A stretch of 34,649 nucleotides of DNA. Source: Oscillospiraceae bacterium (GTDB lineage Bacteria; Bacillota; Clostridia; Oscillospirales; Acutalibacteraceae). The stretch spans positions 1 to 34,649 of the forward strand of contig JAITDE010000078.1 in assembly GCA_031282735.1 (NCBI GenBank), written 5' to 3'. A program made the position numbers and the translations under genes. The number at the start of each line of letters is the position of its first letter. Within the stretch, counting starts at the first letter, position 1. The notes beneath the pieces were generated by a model that made no database searches, was not told the origin of the DNA, and saw nothing but the letters and a program-made list of their open reading frames with translations. This document shows positions 9,323 to 18,328 of this stretch, piece after piece.

Positions 9323-10156
9323 TTATGAAAAAGAAGTCAGCACGAACACATCACGCAAGGAGGCAAAATCGACGGCCGGTTCTACGATCGCGACGGCGGA
9401 CACGATTTTGGAATCTCCTTGAATTTCGCGCACCGTGCCGATGATCAAATCCTTTGGATAAATCCCGCCAAGCCCCGATGTGTTGATCAGCCCGCCGACG
9501 GTGATTGCCGTGGAACGATCCAACTGCGCAATTTGGAGCATGGATGTTTCGGCAAGCGCGACGGTCGTGCCGCACACGCCAACCTCCTGGGTGATGGTTT
9601 CATAGACGCTCACGTGTACGTCGGGATTGAGCAGTGTTTGCACCGTGCAGCTGGTTGGCTCAGTTTTGACGACAAGCCCGACCAAATATTTGCCGTACAG
9701 CACGGGATCTTGCACCGAAATCCCCGAAAGTGTGCCGCGGTTGAGCGTGAGCGCACCGTAATTTCCCGCGGGATCAATGCCGATAATCGACGCTTCGGCG
9801 TATTTATGATCGGGATGTTCTTTTTTTAGTTCCAAGAATTCCTCGTATAACGCCAGCTTTTTTTGCGCCGCGTCGTAGTCGGTGATACGTTCGCGCAAAC
9901 GCGCAAGTTCGCTCTCCTGCGCGTCAATTTTGCTCTGCAACACGTGCGACGACCGAAAATAGCCGAGAAAATCGCTCGCGGCATTCGCGAGTTCCGCGCA
10001 AATACTTTGAACAGGCGTCGCGGCAAAGGACAACGCGGAAGTGATGGGCGACGCGCCGCTGTGCAACACAAATGACAGCAACGATCCCAGCATCAGCATC
10101 GCCAAACAGAACGCGAACGCCTTAAACGCCGATGTTTTTAATAATCGCCTCAACAA
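9323..10156 (-). CDS. mreC: Rod shape-determining protein MreC
   Basis: A 277-residue protein with one N-terminal transmembrane helix (SAFKAFAFCLAMLMLGSLLSF), a coiled coil (about residues 60-100) and the two beta-barrel periplasmic-type domains of MreC (motifs NYGALTLNRGT, VLYGKYLVGLV, GGLINTSGLGGIYPKDLIIGTV). I choose TTG at 10156 (or the adjacent TTG at 10153) because AAGGGGG lies just upstream. The next in-frame ATG, at 10243, would add 29 residues translated from repeat DNA (serine/phenylalanine/lysine-rich and found in other repeat copies). An A/T hairpin (9311-9336) overlaps the stop codon. MreC links MreB filaments to wall synthases. Confidence 0.93.
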   Translation of the reverse strand: MLRRLLKTSAFKAFAFCLAMLMLGSLLSFVLHSGASPITSALSFAATPVQSICAELANAASDFLGYFRSSHVLQSKIDAQESELARLRERITDYDAAQKKLALYEEFLELKKEHPDHKYAEASIIGIDPAGNYGALTLNRGTLSGISVQDPVLYGKYLVGLVVKTEPTSCTVQTLLNPDVHVSVYETITQEVGVCGTTVALAETSMLQIAQLDRSTAITVGGLINTSGLGGIYPKDLIIGTVREIQGDSKIVSAVAIVEPAVDFASLRDVFVLTSFS

Positions 10157-10170
10157 ATTCCCCCTTCCCT

Positions 10171-10243
10171 TTTTTTCTGAAGAAAAGAAGCAAAAAGACC
10201 TTTGCCGCTTCGCGCCGTCATTTTTGCCGCTTCGCGCCGTCAT
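10171..10243. repeat. Composite repeat fragment between mreB and mreC
   Basis: An A/T hairpin-family copy (10171-10190, imperfect, ending GAAGAAAAGAAG) is followed by two direct copies of a 22-23 base unit containing CCGCTTCGCGCCGTCA. That core is the arm sequence of the 65-bp palindrome family. The element fills most of the 128-base gap between mreB and mreC. A frame read through it produces a spurious N-terminal extension of MreC. Confidence 0.75.
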
Positions 10244-10284
10244 TTTTAGATTGTGCGTATTTGCTTGTTTATTTGCTGCGGAGA

Positions 10285-11295
10285 TCAGTCGTCATCGCCT
10301 GTGGGATACAAGTGCGAATTTTCAAGGCAGATACCCGTGCCGTCGACGACGCAATCCAATGGATTTTCGGCGACGTGGACGGGGATTTTGGTTTCGACCT
10401 GCACAAGGGCGTCCAAACCGCGCAACAACGCGCCGCCGCCAGTGAGCATGATGCCGTGGTCGATAATATCCGCGGCAAGTTCGGGCGGCGTTTTTTCGAG
10501 CGTCGCACGGATCGCATCCAAAATTTGATTGACGGGATCGGCCAAGGCTTCGCGGATCTCGGCGGACGTCACTTCCACGTGCTTTGGCAGACCATCCATC
10601 AAGTTGCGCCCTTTGATTGTCATTGTGCCTTCGCCCTCATATGGATATGCAGAACCGATGTTGATTTTGATATCTTCCGCCGTGCGTTCGCCGATGAGCA
10701 GGTTGTATTTCTTCTTGACAAAGGCAATAATGGAATCGTCAAAATTGTCGCCCGCCACACGCGCAGAACGGGATGTAACAACATCGCCGAGCGAAATCAC
10801 GGCGACTTCGGACGTGCCGCCGCCGATATCCACCACCATGCTTCCGGTCGCTTCGCTCACGGGCAGACCCGCGCCGATTGCCGCCGCCATCGGCTCTTCA
10901 ATCACGCGCACCTCTTTTGCGCCCGCGCCTTTTGCGGCGCCGTAGACCGCGCGGCGTTCCACTTCGGTTACGCCGGACGGAATGCAAATCAACACCCGCG
11001 CGCGGCTGAACGGCGAATTGTTCATGGCGCGGCGAATGAATTCTTTCAGCATGTCTGCGGTGATGTTAAAGTCGGCGATAACGCCGTCTTTCAGCGGACG
11101 CACGGCAATGATACTGCCCGGCGTACGCCCGATCATCTCTTTTGCCTGTGTGCCGACGGCGACCACGCGCGGCGGGTTTTGTCTTTGGTCGACGGCCACA
11201 ACAGAGGGTTCTCTTATCACGGTCCCTTTGCCCTTGACGAACACGAGGGTGTTAGCAGTCCCCAAATCAATGCCGATGTCTTGCGAAAACAACAT
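10285..11295 (-). CDS. mreB: Rod shape-determining protein MreB (bacterial actin)
   Basis: A 336-residue actin-like ATPase that forms membrane-bound filaments guiding lateral wall growth. The phosphate-1 motif [17 protein letters not shown] is at the N terminus. The phosphate-2 motif [18 protein letters not shown] and the adenosine motif [15 protein letters not shown] are present, together with [16 protein letters not shown]. The start at ATG 11295 is set by GGGGAA seven bases upstream; the open frame extends 14 codons further without a site. It lies 28 bases after the lipoprotein gene, so the two are probably co-transcribed. Full length, no anomalies. Confidence 0.98.
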   Translation of the reverse strand: MLFSQDIGIDLGTANTLVFVKGKGTVIREPSVVAVDQRQNPPRVVAVGTQAKEMIGRTPGSIIAVRPLKDGVIADFNITADMLKEFIRRAMNNSPFSRARVLICIPSGVTEVERRAVYGAAKGAGAKEVRVIEEPMAAAIGAGLPVSEATGSMVVDIGGGTSEVAVISLGDVVTSRSARVAGDNFDDSIIAFVKKKYNLLIGERTAEDIKINIGSAYPYEGEGTMTIKGRNLMDGLPKHVEVTSAEIREALADPVNQILDAIRATLEKTPPELAADIIDHGIMLTGGGALLRGLDALVQVETKIPVHVAENPLDCVVDGTGICLENSHLYPTGDDD

Positions 11296-11323
11296 GAATA
11301 CTTCCCCTTTTCCAAAGCTAGTT

Positions 11324-12052
11324 TTATTTTGGTTCAACCAGAGCGACCATTTGCATAAATGACTCTTCGCTGTAGTTTAGTTTATCGGTTTGCTGGCTGA
11401 TTTCGACGCATCCGCCGGATGTTTGGACGACAAGATACTGAATGATCACAGGATTTTCGGGATCGCTCGCGGGAATCCGATATGTGAGTGTGATCGCGCT
11501 AGAGCCGAAAACCTCTGTTTCTTCAATGGAAATATCCGCAGTGGAATTCGTACCTTCGAGCGTCGCCTGAAACGAGTCTTTCCTCTGCATGATTTCGGTG
11601 CGCAAAGCCGGATATTTTTCCGTGCGCGGGATGTAAGTGATGGTGTCGTTTCCTTCATCCTTTTGCAATATAATAACGGTATCGCTCCGCACATAATGCC
11701 ATTTTTTTGGAACTTTCACTTTGAACGCCGCACACGAAAGCTCATCGCCGCCCCATTTTTCCTTGACCGTCACGGGGTAATCCACCGCTTCGGTGAGCTG
11801 TTCGCCGTCTTCTTCAAGGGCATAGCCCTCTTTGTTGGTTTGCAGCACAATCAGTTTGCCATCCTGATTGGTGATCGTTTCACCCTTTTTATCGGTTTGG
11901 CAAAGATAATACCCATAGGTGTTCGCAAGCGGCTTTCCGCCGAAATCGGGACCGCACGCGGCGAACACGGCTGCGGTCAGCACAGGTATCAGCATGGCGG
12001 AAACGGGACGCAACGCCGCACAAACCGCTCGTTTATACTTATTTTTTGTCAC
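11324..12052 (-). CDS. Putative lipoprotein of unknown function, first gene of the mre operon
   Basis: A 242-residue protein with a basic N terminus, a hydrophobic segment and a lipobox ending FAAC, so it is predicted to be exported and lipid-anchored. The mature part is hydrophilic and probably beta-rich, with motifs such as [18 protein letters not shown] and [19 protein letters not shown] recognise no domain. It resembles in style small secreted proteins that assess or bind envelope components, but no function can be assigned. GTG at 12052 is chosen because GGAGGGG lies five bases upstream; an earlier GTG at 12073 has no such site. It follows a strong promoter (12104-12133) and precedes mreB by 28 bases. 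Confidence 0.8.
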   Translation of the reverse strand: MTKNKYKRAVCAALRPVSAMLIPVLTAAVFAACGPDFGGKPLANTYGYYLCQTDKKGETITNQDGKLIVLQTNKEGYALEEDGEQLTEAVDYPVTVKEKWGGDELSCAAFKVKVPKKWHYVRSDTVIILQKDEGNDTITYIPRTEKYPALRTEIMQRKDSFQATLEGTNSTADISIEETEVFGSSAITLTYRIPASDPENPVIIQYLVVQTSGGCVEISQQTDKLNYSEESFMQMVALVEPK

Positions 12053-12103
12053 ATGAACCCCTCCAAAAATCACAGCGAACGCAATTATTACTATTCAACC
12101 GTT

Positions 12104-12133
12104 AGTATAACAGATTTTGCCGCCGTTTGTCAA
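12104..12133 (-). promoter_or_regulatory. Sigma-A promoter of the lipoprotein-mreBC-aldolase-mreD-PBP2 operon
   Basis: On the minus strand a perfect TTGACA (12128-12133) is followed after 18 bases by TATACT (12104-12109), and the -10 box is extended by TG one base upstream (TGTTATACT). The first gene downstream starts at 12052. All six genes to 5850 run in the same direction with gaps under 130 bases. Confidence 0.8.
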
Positions 12134-12180
12134 ATAAAAATACGTGTTTTTTTGAAGAAAAATGAATTTGCAAGTCAAAT

Positions 12181-12235
12181 ATGACCACGCGGAGCGGGAA
12201 AAGTTCTTTTGGTTCTTTTCTTTCAAGAAAAGAAC
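12181..12235. repeat. Composite repeat copy 3' of the GPH transporter
   Basis: ATGACCACGCGGAGCGGGAAAAG, a fragment of the 65-bp palindrome arm, is joined to the A/T hairpin GGTTCTTTTC...GAAAAGAAC (12211-12235). It ends 3 bases from the transporter stop codon. The same joined order (palindrome arm, then AAAAGTTCTTTT, then hairpin) is seen at 29884-29933 and in reverse at 33770-33820. Confidence 0.75.
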
Positions 12236-12238
12236 ACG

Positions 12239-13642
12239 TCACGCCCGCGCAATCTTTTCCGCTTCCAATGCCGCTATGCGGCGTTTGAATTCGTCGCCTT
12301 CCAGGTTGAAGAACAGCATTGGGATGACTGTCAGGACCGAACCGATGGCGGGGAAAATGGAGAACATAAAAAACATGCCTTGCTTTGTGGCTTCGGTTTG
12401 AACGACGCTGTCGCCCGATTTAAAACCGATGTAAACCAAACTGCCCGCAACAACAAGTTCAGTGAGCGCGCCCGCCCATTTTGTGAGCATACCCGTGACC
12501 ATCAAGCTTGTCGCCTCGGCGCGTTTGCCCGTTTTGAGCGCGGTATAATCGAACGTGTTCATTTGCAGGATATTCCGCGCAACGTCGCCGATGCCGAACG
12601 GCACCCACGCAATCACCGAAAAGCACATGATAAAAATAATCCCCAGCGTCGACTGATAGCCGACCGCGTTCGCCGCGCCGTACATCACAAAATAACACAC
12701 CGCATTGAGCAGGTTACAGCCGATGATAATGCGGCTTGGGCGGAAACGCTTGAGCAAAACAGGCGCAAGCGCAACCGCCAAAAAGTGCGGCGCACCCGCC
12801 AACGCCCATTGAATACCCTGCAAACTCGTGCTCCCAAGCGCGTATTGATAAAACATATATGCGTTGCCCGCGTTGCCGATGATCGCCGAAAGTGTGGAAC
12901 TCCAAAGCAAAATCAAATATTTATTTTGAAAAAACGTGACGAAACTATCCCAAAAATGCGCCTGCTTCTCGGGCGGAGAGATACGCTCTTTCAGATTTTT
13001 TGTGAACATCCCCGTCGCCACGCCAATGCCCGCGAAAATGACGGCGCATATTGTAAAAAACGTGGATTCAGGCAAAAAGCCCTTCGTCAAATCCCGCGCA
13101 AAGGGGATTAATCCCGGCACCATCCCCGCCAATTGCTGACCCATGTTCCCAATTGTGGTGTAAAGCGTGCGTTCCTCCGTGTTGCCGCTCATGACCGTGC
13201 CGATCGCGCCGAACGATATGCTCGAAAACGTGTTGACTGTCTCCCAAATGGCATATGTGAGAACACACCACGCCGTGGTCGCCGCAACACCGCCGAACGG
13301 CGATTTGACGAACATAAAAATACTCAGCAGTGCCAGCAACGGCACAAGTTTTGCCAGATAGGGCTTAAAACGTCCGTTTTTGCTTTTTCCGTTGTCGATG
13401 ATGAGGGCGACGATGGGATCGTTGATGGAGTCATAAACCTTTGTTCCCGCCAAAATATTACCCACGCGTTTGGGGTCCATGCCCAGCGACAGATAAAACG
13501 GGCGCAGGTATTGCGACGCCATGTGACCAATCGATCCATAGCACAAACTGCCGAGCGCATAGCCGACATACTCTTTGAGTTTCATTTTTTCGGGGTCTTG
13601 CTCATTGGCGCGGATTTTTTCGAGATATTCATGTGGTTTCAT
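12239..13642 (-). CDS. GPH-family (MelB-like) sugar:cation symporter
   Basis: A 467-residue integral membrane protein with about twelve transmembrane segments, of the glycoside-pentoside-hexuronide:cation symporter family. Family features seen are the N-terminal YALGSLCYG segment, the cytoplasmic-loop motif NDPIVALIIDNGKSKNGRFKPY (DPxxG/RxRPY type, shown here in two overlapping parts) and the later loop KRFRPSRIIIG. ATG at 13642 is preceded by AAAGGAG; an upstream ATG at 13690 overlaps the GH31 stop and has no site. It follows the GH31 gene by 44 bases, so it likely imports the glycoside that the neighbouring cytoplasmic glycosidases act on. The sugar is not predictable from sequence. Confidence 0.88.
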   Translation of the reverse strand: MKPHEYLEKIRANEQDPEKMKLKEYVGYALGSLCYGSIGHMASQYLRPFYLSLGMDPKRVGNILAGTKVYDSINDPIVALIIDNGKSKNGRFKPYLAKLVPLLALLSIFMFVKSPFGGVAATTAWCVLTYAIWETVNTFSSISFGAIGTVMSGNTEERTLYTTIGNMGQQLAGMVPGLIPFARDLTKGFLPESTFFTICAVIFAGIGVATGMFTKNLKERISPPEKQAHFWDSFVTFFQNKYLILLWSSTLSAIIGNAGNAYMFYQYALGSTSLQGIQWALAGAPHFLAVALAPVLLKRFRPSRIIIGCNLLNAVCYFVMYGAANAVGYQSTLGIIFIMCFSVIAWVPFGIGDVARNILQMNTFDYTALKTGKRAEATSLMVTGMLTKWAGALTELVVAGSLVYIGFKSGDSVVQTEATKQGMFFMFSIFPAIGSVLTVIPMLFFNLEGDEFKRRIAALEAEKIARA

Positions 13643-13686
13643 GGGGCGTCTCCTTTGTTGGAATGAACGACGGGGATGCGTCAGTC

Positions 13687-15918
13687 TCAATGATCGTCAA
13701 GCAGCAAAATCTCCCGCATGGCGCCCTTAACTGCCTTGGCGCCTTTGATTGGTTTTGAAAAATCGTCGAGCAACGCATTGTAATTGCGCTTTTTGCGGTT
13801 TGTGCCCATTGAAAACGAACTGATCAAATCAATCAAAGCTTCGCGAGTCGCTTGATTGCGCAATGGCGTAATCCCCGCGAAAACGACTTCGACCGCTTCG
13901 CCCGAAAAAGCAATTTTTTCGGAAAACGGAACGGTTTCGCCGTTGATGGTCACGCGCGCGGCATTCACAATATCGCGCATACGCAAAACATATGTGCGCT
14001 TGCGCCCGTTGATTTCCAGCCGCACACGACCGTTTTCTTCTTGGTCTTCCTGGATTGCGAAGGTGGTTTCGCCTTCGTCTTCAAAAAGTGTAAAATGGTT
14101 CGTGCCGCGCCACACGTGCAAATGCAATGTGCGCGGCGGTGCGCAATTGTTATCCGTCGATTCAGGCGCAAGCGGCAAAATCGCGCCCTCTTTTGCAAAC
14201 ACAGGGATGTTTTCTAACCCGCGATGCACCGTCACGACGCGTCCGCCCTGATAAATTTGATTGGTGAAAATATCCGTCCAACGCCCTTGCGGCAGCCAAA
14301 GCGTAACCCCCGCACGGTTTGTGACATCGTCCGTTTTTTCGGTGATGGGCGCGGCGAGCAATTCCGTTCCAAAAAAATAGCTGTTCCGGTATGTATAAGC
14401 GTCCCGCTCTTCGGGATACAAATAGTAAAGCGGTTCGCATAGTGCAATGCCGTCGCGTGACGCGCGATGCGCCATGCTGTATAAGTAAGGTATCATGCGA
14501 TGGCGTAGGCGCAAGTAATCCCCCGCCCATTGGCGCACATCGGCGCGGCATTTCCACGGTTCTTTGCCGTTGAATTCGTTGGATGTGGAATGCAGGCGCA
14601 AAATAGGATTGTATACGCCGAATTGCAGCCAGCGCAAATAGAGTTCATCCTCCTTTTTGCCGAAGTGATGCCCGCCGATATCATGACTCCACCAGCCGTA
14701 ACCCGCGTTTGCCGACATAGCGGTGAATTTGGGCTGAAACCGCAGAACGTTCCAGTTGATTGCTGTGTCGCCCGAAAATCCCAACGGATAACGATGACTG
14801 CCGGGACCCGCATAGCGCGAGAGCACAAGCCCGTTTTTGCCCTTGCGGCGCATGTTGTCCAAATAGTGGTAATGATTGAGCATCCAGAGCGGATCAAGCC
14901 CTTTGACGGCGCTTTTTTTGCCCTGCTGCCAGTCGATCCACCAAAAATCCACGCCTTCATCCTCGTATGGGTGATGTAAAACCTCAAAATACGCCTTGCG
15001 GAAGTTTGGATTGATCAAATCGAACGCGATTGTCTTTTTGGACGCGGGATCGACACCCATGGCTTCCGCCATCGCGGGATAAACATCCTCGAACGCGCGA
15101 ACGCCGTCGGCGGGATGCAGGTTGAGCGTCACTCTCAAATTGCGTGTTTTCAAATCACGCAAAAACGCGCGGTAATCGGGGAACAAATCGGTGTTCCAAC
15201 TGTAACCCGTCCAGCCCGACGGATAAATCCCTTTTTTAGATGTCTCCTCATCCGCAAAGCGGCGCAAATTGACCCAATGCCAATCCATGTCAACGGTCGC
15301 CACGCAAATGGGAATTCCTTCGGCGGCAAGACGATCCATGAGCGCGACATATTCTTCCTGCGTGTAGGCTTTGTATCTGCTCCACCAATTGCCCAGCGCA
15401 AAACGCGGAATCATGGGCACATCGCCCGTTAGTTTGTAAAAATCCCGCAGTGCGCCGCGATAATCATCGCCATAGGCAAAGTAATACAAATCACTGCACT
15501 TTCCCGCGCGCGGCGCAATGGTTTCGCCGTTGTCGTTCAACGTGAGCGACGCGCTGTCGTCCAACACGGCAACGCCGCCGCGCGAAATAACGCCGCTTCC
15601 CACTGAAACCGCGCCGAACGTGAAGTCCAGCGTCCGTCTCGTGCCGCCCAGATTTCCTTTTTTGAAATTGCGCACAACGCGTCCGTCCTCAAGCCGGATG
15701 CATTTGACACGCCCGCTCTTCTTGTTTATGTTCAGGCGGCATTTCGCCGTTTTGATCTGTAAGACACCGCCTTTTTTGAAGCAGACCGCCTGCGCGGTGT
15801 CAAAATCGCGCGCGAAAACCGTTTGCGTTTTCGCGTCGCAAAACGTACCCTTTTCCACGCGGAAGAGAGTGTCCGTGAGAACGGTAACGCGAAAGCTGCC
15901 GTAACTGAATTGCCGCAT
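13687..15918 (-). CDS. Glycoside hydrolase family 31 (alpha-glucosidase/alpha-xylosidase type)
   Basis: A 743-residue retaining alpha-glycosidase. A beta-sandwich N domain (about 1-165) precedes a TIM barrel with VATVDMDWHWV and the nucleophile-strand motif WWIDWQQG (predicted nucleophile D329). The acid/base motif is GFSGDTAINW (predicted D384), followed by the family hallmark WWSHDIGGH and then C-terminal beta domains. Both catalytic aspartates are present, so it should be active. There is no signal peptide, so it acts in the cytoplasm. The ATG has GAAGG about eight bases upstream. It sits between the GH89-like gene (89-base gap) and the sugar symporter. Substrate within GH31 (glucoside, xyloside, galactoside) is unresolved. 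Confidence 0.93.
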   Translation of the reverse strand: MRQFSYGSFRVTVLTDTLFRVEKGTFCDAKTQTVFARDFDTAQAVCFKKGGVLQIKTAKCRLNINKKSGRVKCIRLEDGRVVRNFKKGNLGGTRRTLDFTFGAVSVGSGVISRGGVAVLDDSASLTLNDNGETIAPRAGKCSDLYYFAYGDDYRGALRDFYKLTGDVPMIPRFALGNWWSRYKAYTQEEYVALMDRLAAEGIPICVATVDMDWHWVNLRRFADEETSKKGIYPSGWTGYSWNTDLFPDYRAFLRDLKTRNLRVTLNLHPADGVRAFEDVYPAMAEAMGVDPASKKTIAFDLINPNFRKAYFEVLHHPYEDEGVDFWWIDWQQGKKSAVKGLDPLWMLNHYHYLDNMRRKGKNGLVLSRYAGPGSHRYPLGFSGDTAINWNVLRFQPKFTAMSANAGYGWWSHDIGGHHFGKKEDELYLRWLQFGVYNPILRLHSTSNEFNGKEPWKCRADVRQWAGDYLRLRHRMIPYLYSMAHRASRDGIALCEPLYYLYPEERDAYTYRNSYFFGTELLAAPITEKTDDVTNRAGVTLWLPQGRWTDIFTNQIYQGGRVVTVHRGLENIPVFAKEGAILPLAPESTDNNCAPPRTLHLHVWRGTNHFTLFEDEGETTFAIQEDQEENGRVRLEINGRKRTYVLRMRDIVNAARVTINGETVPFSEKIAFSGEAVEVVFAGITPLRNQATREALIDLISSFSMGTNRKKRNYNALLDDFSKPIKGAKAVKGAMREILLLDDH

Positions 15919-15952
15919 GCTGTGCGCCTTCTTTTTTTGTTTGATTTATATA

Positions 15953-15962
15953 CGCGTACGCG
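15953..15962. promoter_or_regulatory. Possible operator palindrome upstream of GH31
   Basis: CGCGTACGCG is a perfect 10-bp palindrome within TATACGCGTACGCGGATA in the 89-base gap upstream of the GH31 gene. Regulators of sugar loci often bind such short palindromes, but no regulator gene is present and the local promoter is unclear. Weak call. Confidence 0.25.
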
Positions 15963-16007
15963 GATACTCTAGCGCAAATCGTACCGGAAAAGGGGGAGCG
16001 GGCGTCT

Positions 16008-18083
16008 TCAAAAAAAGTAGAGTTTACCATCATATTTCGCCAGTAATTCCACCGCCACGGTATGCGTGTCTTCCTTTTTATCCTCAGGCGGCGCGTAGCT
16101 TTTCAGCCATCCGCGTTCTATGCTTCCCATTTTGCGCAGATAGACATTGCCGTTGTAGGCGTTTCGCTCGGCGGGCTTGTGCTTTGTTTCAAATTTGACA
16201 TCCTTGCGCTCCCCAAAATGCCCCGCCAAAAATGAAAAGAACGCACGCCATCTTGTTTGATGGTATCCGCCCAAAAGCCCGCTCCAACCGCGCCACGCCA
16301 GCCCGTGCAACAGATACAAATCCTGCTTGCGCGTCGCCGCCGCGCCGTACAGCGTGTGGAGCACCATAATCACAAACTCATAATTGTTGCGTTCAGCGTC
16401 CAATTTTGCGGCATCGCGGGCACGGGCGACGTGCTGATGAAAATCGAACGCGTCCACCGTCGCCAACAGTCTGTCGCAATCCTCCAGCAACGTCAAAAAC
16501 GTGTTGCACCCGCGTTCAAACGCGGCGGGATCGCGGCTATAGTAGCCGTCCATTGCCGCTTTGTAACAATCCCGCGCTTGGTTATCCATGGCTTGCCGCA
16601 GCACTTCGCACAAATCATAACGCCGTGCCGCGTTTGGATTTTCGCCTTGCGCCAAAAGTCGCGCCGCCTCCCACAACCGCGCGTTGTCATACGCGATATC
16701 CAACGCGTTGCCCGGCGCGGTCGCTTCCAATGACGTGGATGGACGCATGCAAAAAACAGATCCCGGCGCATTGTCCGATTGCCCGTAACAGCTGTCGGCA
16801 AGCAATCGCAGCGCATGCGCCCACGCGGAATTTTCCGCTCCATAGCGGTTGGCTGCGTAGCCGCGCAACCAAAGCTCTGGTTCCGCCGCGCGTTCACGGC
16901 TCAGCGACTCCAAGCGCAGTGTCTCCGGCAACGGTTCGGTTTCGCAGGCATCCGAAAAATCACCGATGCCAACGCACTTGCCTGTTTTTTCGTAATGCGC
17001 GCTTGCGATTTTGCGCAAATCGCCGTGCAATACCGTTTGACCGTGATCCACAGATGAACTGACCGCCGTCAAATAGCGCACGTCATCCTGCGATTGCCCT
17101 AACGTAATCACGCGATTTTTAATTTGCCGCGTGAATACCGCTTGCGATTGCGCACCCATTTGGACAATGGTTCGGCCATCCTCCGCTTGCGCGACTGCCT
17201 CCGCCATGCCGGGCAAAACCCTTGTGAACGCTTCCGGCAATTCGATACCATGGAACGGATCGACAAAAACATAATCGCAATCGCCCAAAATCGCTTCGCG
17301 TTTTTCGGTGAACAACTTGCCCAAACGCGCAAAACCGTCGCTATCGGGATCGATCAAACGCGGGGCGGCAAATCCGTTCCACGACGGCACGGGGAAAAGC
17401 CGTGCGTCCTTGATCACACCGTTGTATTTGCTCGAAACAATCCCTGTATAACCTGCCAAAATGGGATTCATCCCCCATTCGCGGCAACGGTCGGCAACCA
17501 TTTTGCCCAACTGCGCGCGCGATTTGAGCAGCAACGCATCCACCGGCGGGAACGCGCCGTCCAATTGACCCATCAGTTGGCGCGGCCAATACAGCGGATT
17601 GCTGAGTGTGGACAGCACATAATCCGTGCTCATCCCCTCGCCGCGCAGGGTTTGATACCACACATAATCCGAACCTAGCAGCAACAACGGAAAATTGACG
17701 CCGTAAAGCGCCAAACGATCCGTTTCCAATTCCCAGCGCGCCCAATCCCACCAACACATACCGTAGGAATATGCCAACGGTGAAAAACAACCCCGCAAAG
17801 GCGCTTTCAACTCTCCCCGCACAGGATCAATTTGCGGCGGCTTTTTTGTGCGTTTCGGCAGGGCGAACGAAAATGCATTTTGTCCCGTCAGCGAAAACGA
17901 CGCGCCGCAAGCGCGTTCCAAATAAACGCGCAAACCCACCGCCTGCGCCAAAAGACTTCCGCCTTGGATTGTGACGCAAGCGCCGTCGGTTTGCACCATG
18001 TAGCCGCTTGGGATTGCGTATGGTTGAAAGCTGAACCAATCGGTCCATTGCGGGCAATGGCGTGTAAGCAATCGTTTGAGCAT
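16008..18083 (-). CDS. GH89-like (alpha-N-acetylglucosaminidase family) protein with altered active site
   Basis: A 691-residue protein matching the NAGLU/GH89 fold. The family segment SYGMCWWDWARWELETDRLA (about residues 106-125) is clear, followed by ALYGVNFPLLLLGSDYVW. LYWPRQLMGQLDGAFPP and CREWGMNPILAGYTGIV also match. GH89 enzymes normally remove terminal alpha-GlcNAc using two glutamates, in DPFHE- and TPEGI-type motifs. Here the aligned sites read DPFHGIE (Gly279) and VGIGDFSDACE (Asp378), so both glutamates appear replaced. No signal peptide is seen, so it is probably cytoplasmic, whereas many family members are secreted. ATG at 18083 has AAAGGCGG just upstream; a longer frame starts at 18131 without a site. 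It leads a probable operon with GH31 and a symporter. Confidence 0.85.
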   Translation of the reverse strand: MLKRLLTRHCPQWTDWFSFQPYAIPSGYMVQTDGACVTIQGGSLLAQAVGLRVYLERACGASFSLTGQNAFSFALPKRTKKPPQIDPVRGELKAPLRGCFSPLAYSYGMCWWDWARWELETDRLALYGVNFPLLLLGSDYVWYQTLRGEGMSTDYVLSTLSNPLYWPRQLMGQLDGAFPPVDALLLKSRAQLGKMVADRCREWGMNPILAGYTGIVSSKYNGVIKDARLFPVPSWNGFAAPRLIDPDSDGFARLGKLFTEKREAILGDCDYVFVDPFHGIELPEAFTRVLPGMAEAVAQAEDGRTIVQMGAQSQAVFTRQIKNRVITLGQSQDDVRYLTAVSSSVDHGQTVLHGDLRKIASAHYEKTGKCVGIGDFSDACETEPLPETLRLESLSRERAAEPELWLRGYAANRYGAENSAWAHALRLLADSCYGQSDNAPGSVFCMRPSTSLEATAPGNALDIAYDNARLWEAARLLAQGENPNAARRYDLCEVLRQAMDNQARDCYKAAMDGYYSRDPAAFERGCNTFLTLLEDCDRLLATVDAFDFHQHVARARDAAKLDAERNNYEFVIMVLHTLYGAAATRKQDLYLLHGLAWRGWSGLLGGYHQTRWRAFFSFLAGHFGERKDVKFETKHKPAERNAYNGNVYLRKMGSIERGWLKSYAPPEDKKEDTHTVAVELLAKYDGKLYFF

Positions 18084-18154
18084 ATGAAACCGCCTTTTTG
18101 AAATTGATTGTCCCAGTAGGGAATCGGGCAAGCCTGCCTTTTACGCTAAATGCT

Positions 18155-18328
18155 CGCGCAAATATATATCAGTCTAAAAGTAACAGCGCGCCCCTGCGGG
18201 GAGCAGTCGCTTCGCGCTGTCATATTTAGCCCGCGCAAATATAAATCAGTCTAAAAATGACCGCGCGAAGCGGGAAAAAGTCTTTTTGCTTACTTTTTCT
18301 TCAGAAAAAGTAAGGCGGAAAAAGTAAG
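18155..18328. repeat. Composite palindromic repeat element between apeB and GH89
   Basis: It contains a partial unit (18155-18190), a linker CCCCTGCGGGGAGCAGT, one full 65-bp palindrome (18208-18272; ends CGCTTCGCGC and GCGCGAAGCG) and an A/T hairpin (CTTACTTTTTC...GAAAAAGTAAG, 18289-18314) directly beside the apeB stop codon. Read on the minus strand, it is nearly identical to 29752-29880 over about 100 bases. In the full unit the two 22-base arms match at 20 positions around a 21-base loop. Confidence 0.9.

Noticed and set aside
10154..10243. N-terminal extension of MreC from the ATG at 10243
   Set aside because: The extra residues are translated from the interspersed repeat and there is no ribosome binding site for that ATG; a TTG with AAGGGGG fits better.
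10132..11358. Long open frame antisense to mreB (and similar ones antisense to clpX/clpP at 1630-2745 and to the metallophosphoesterase at 32119-33342)
   Set aside because: They lie opposite clearly conserved genes, have no good ribosome binding sites and show arginine/histidine-rich composition typical of shadow frames in GC-rich codons.
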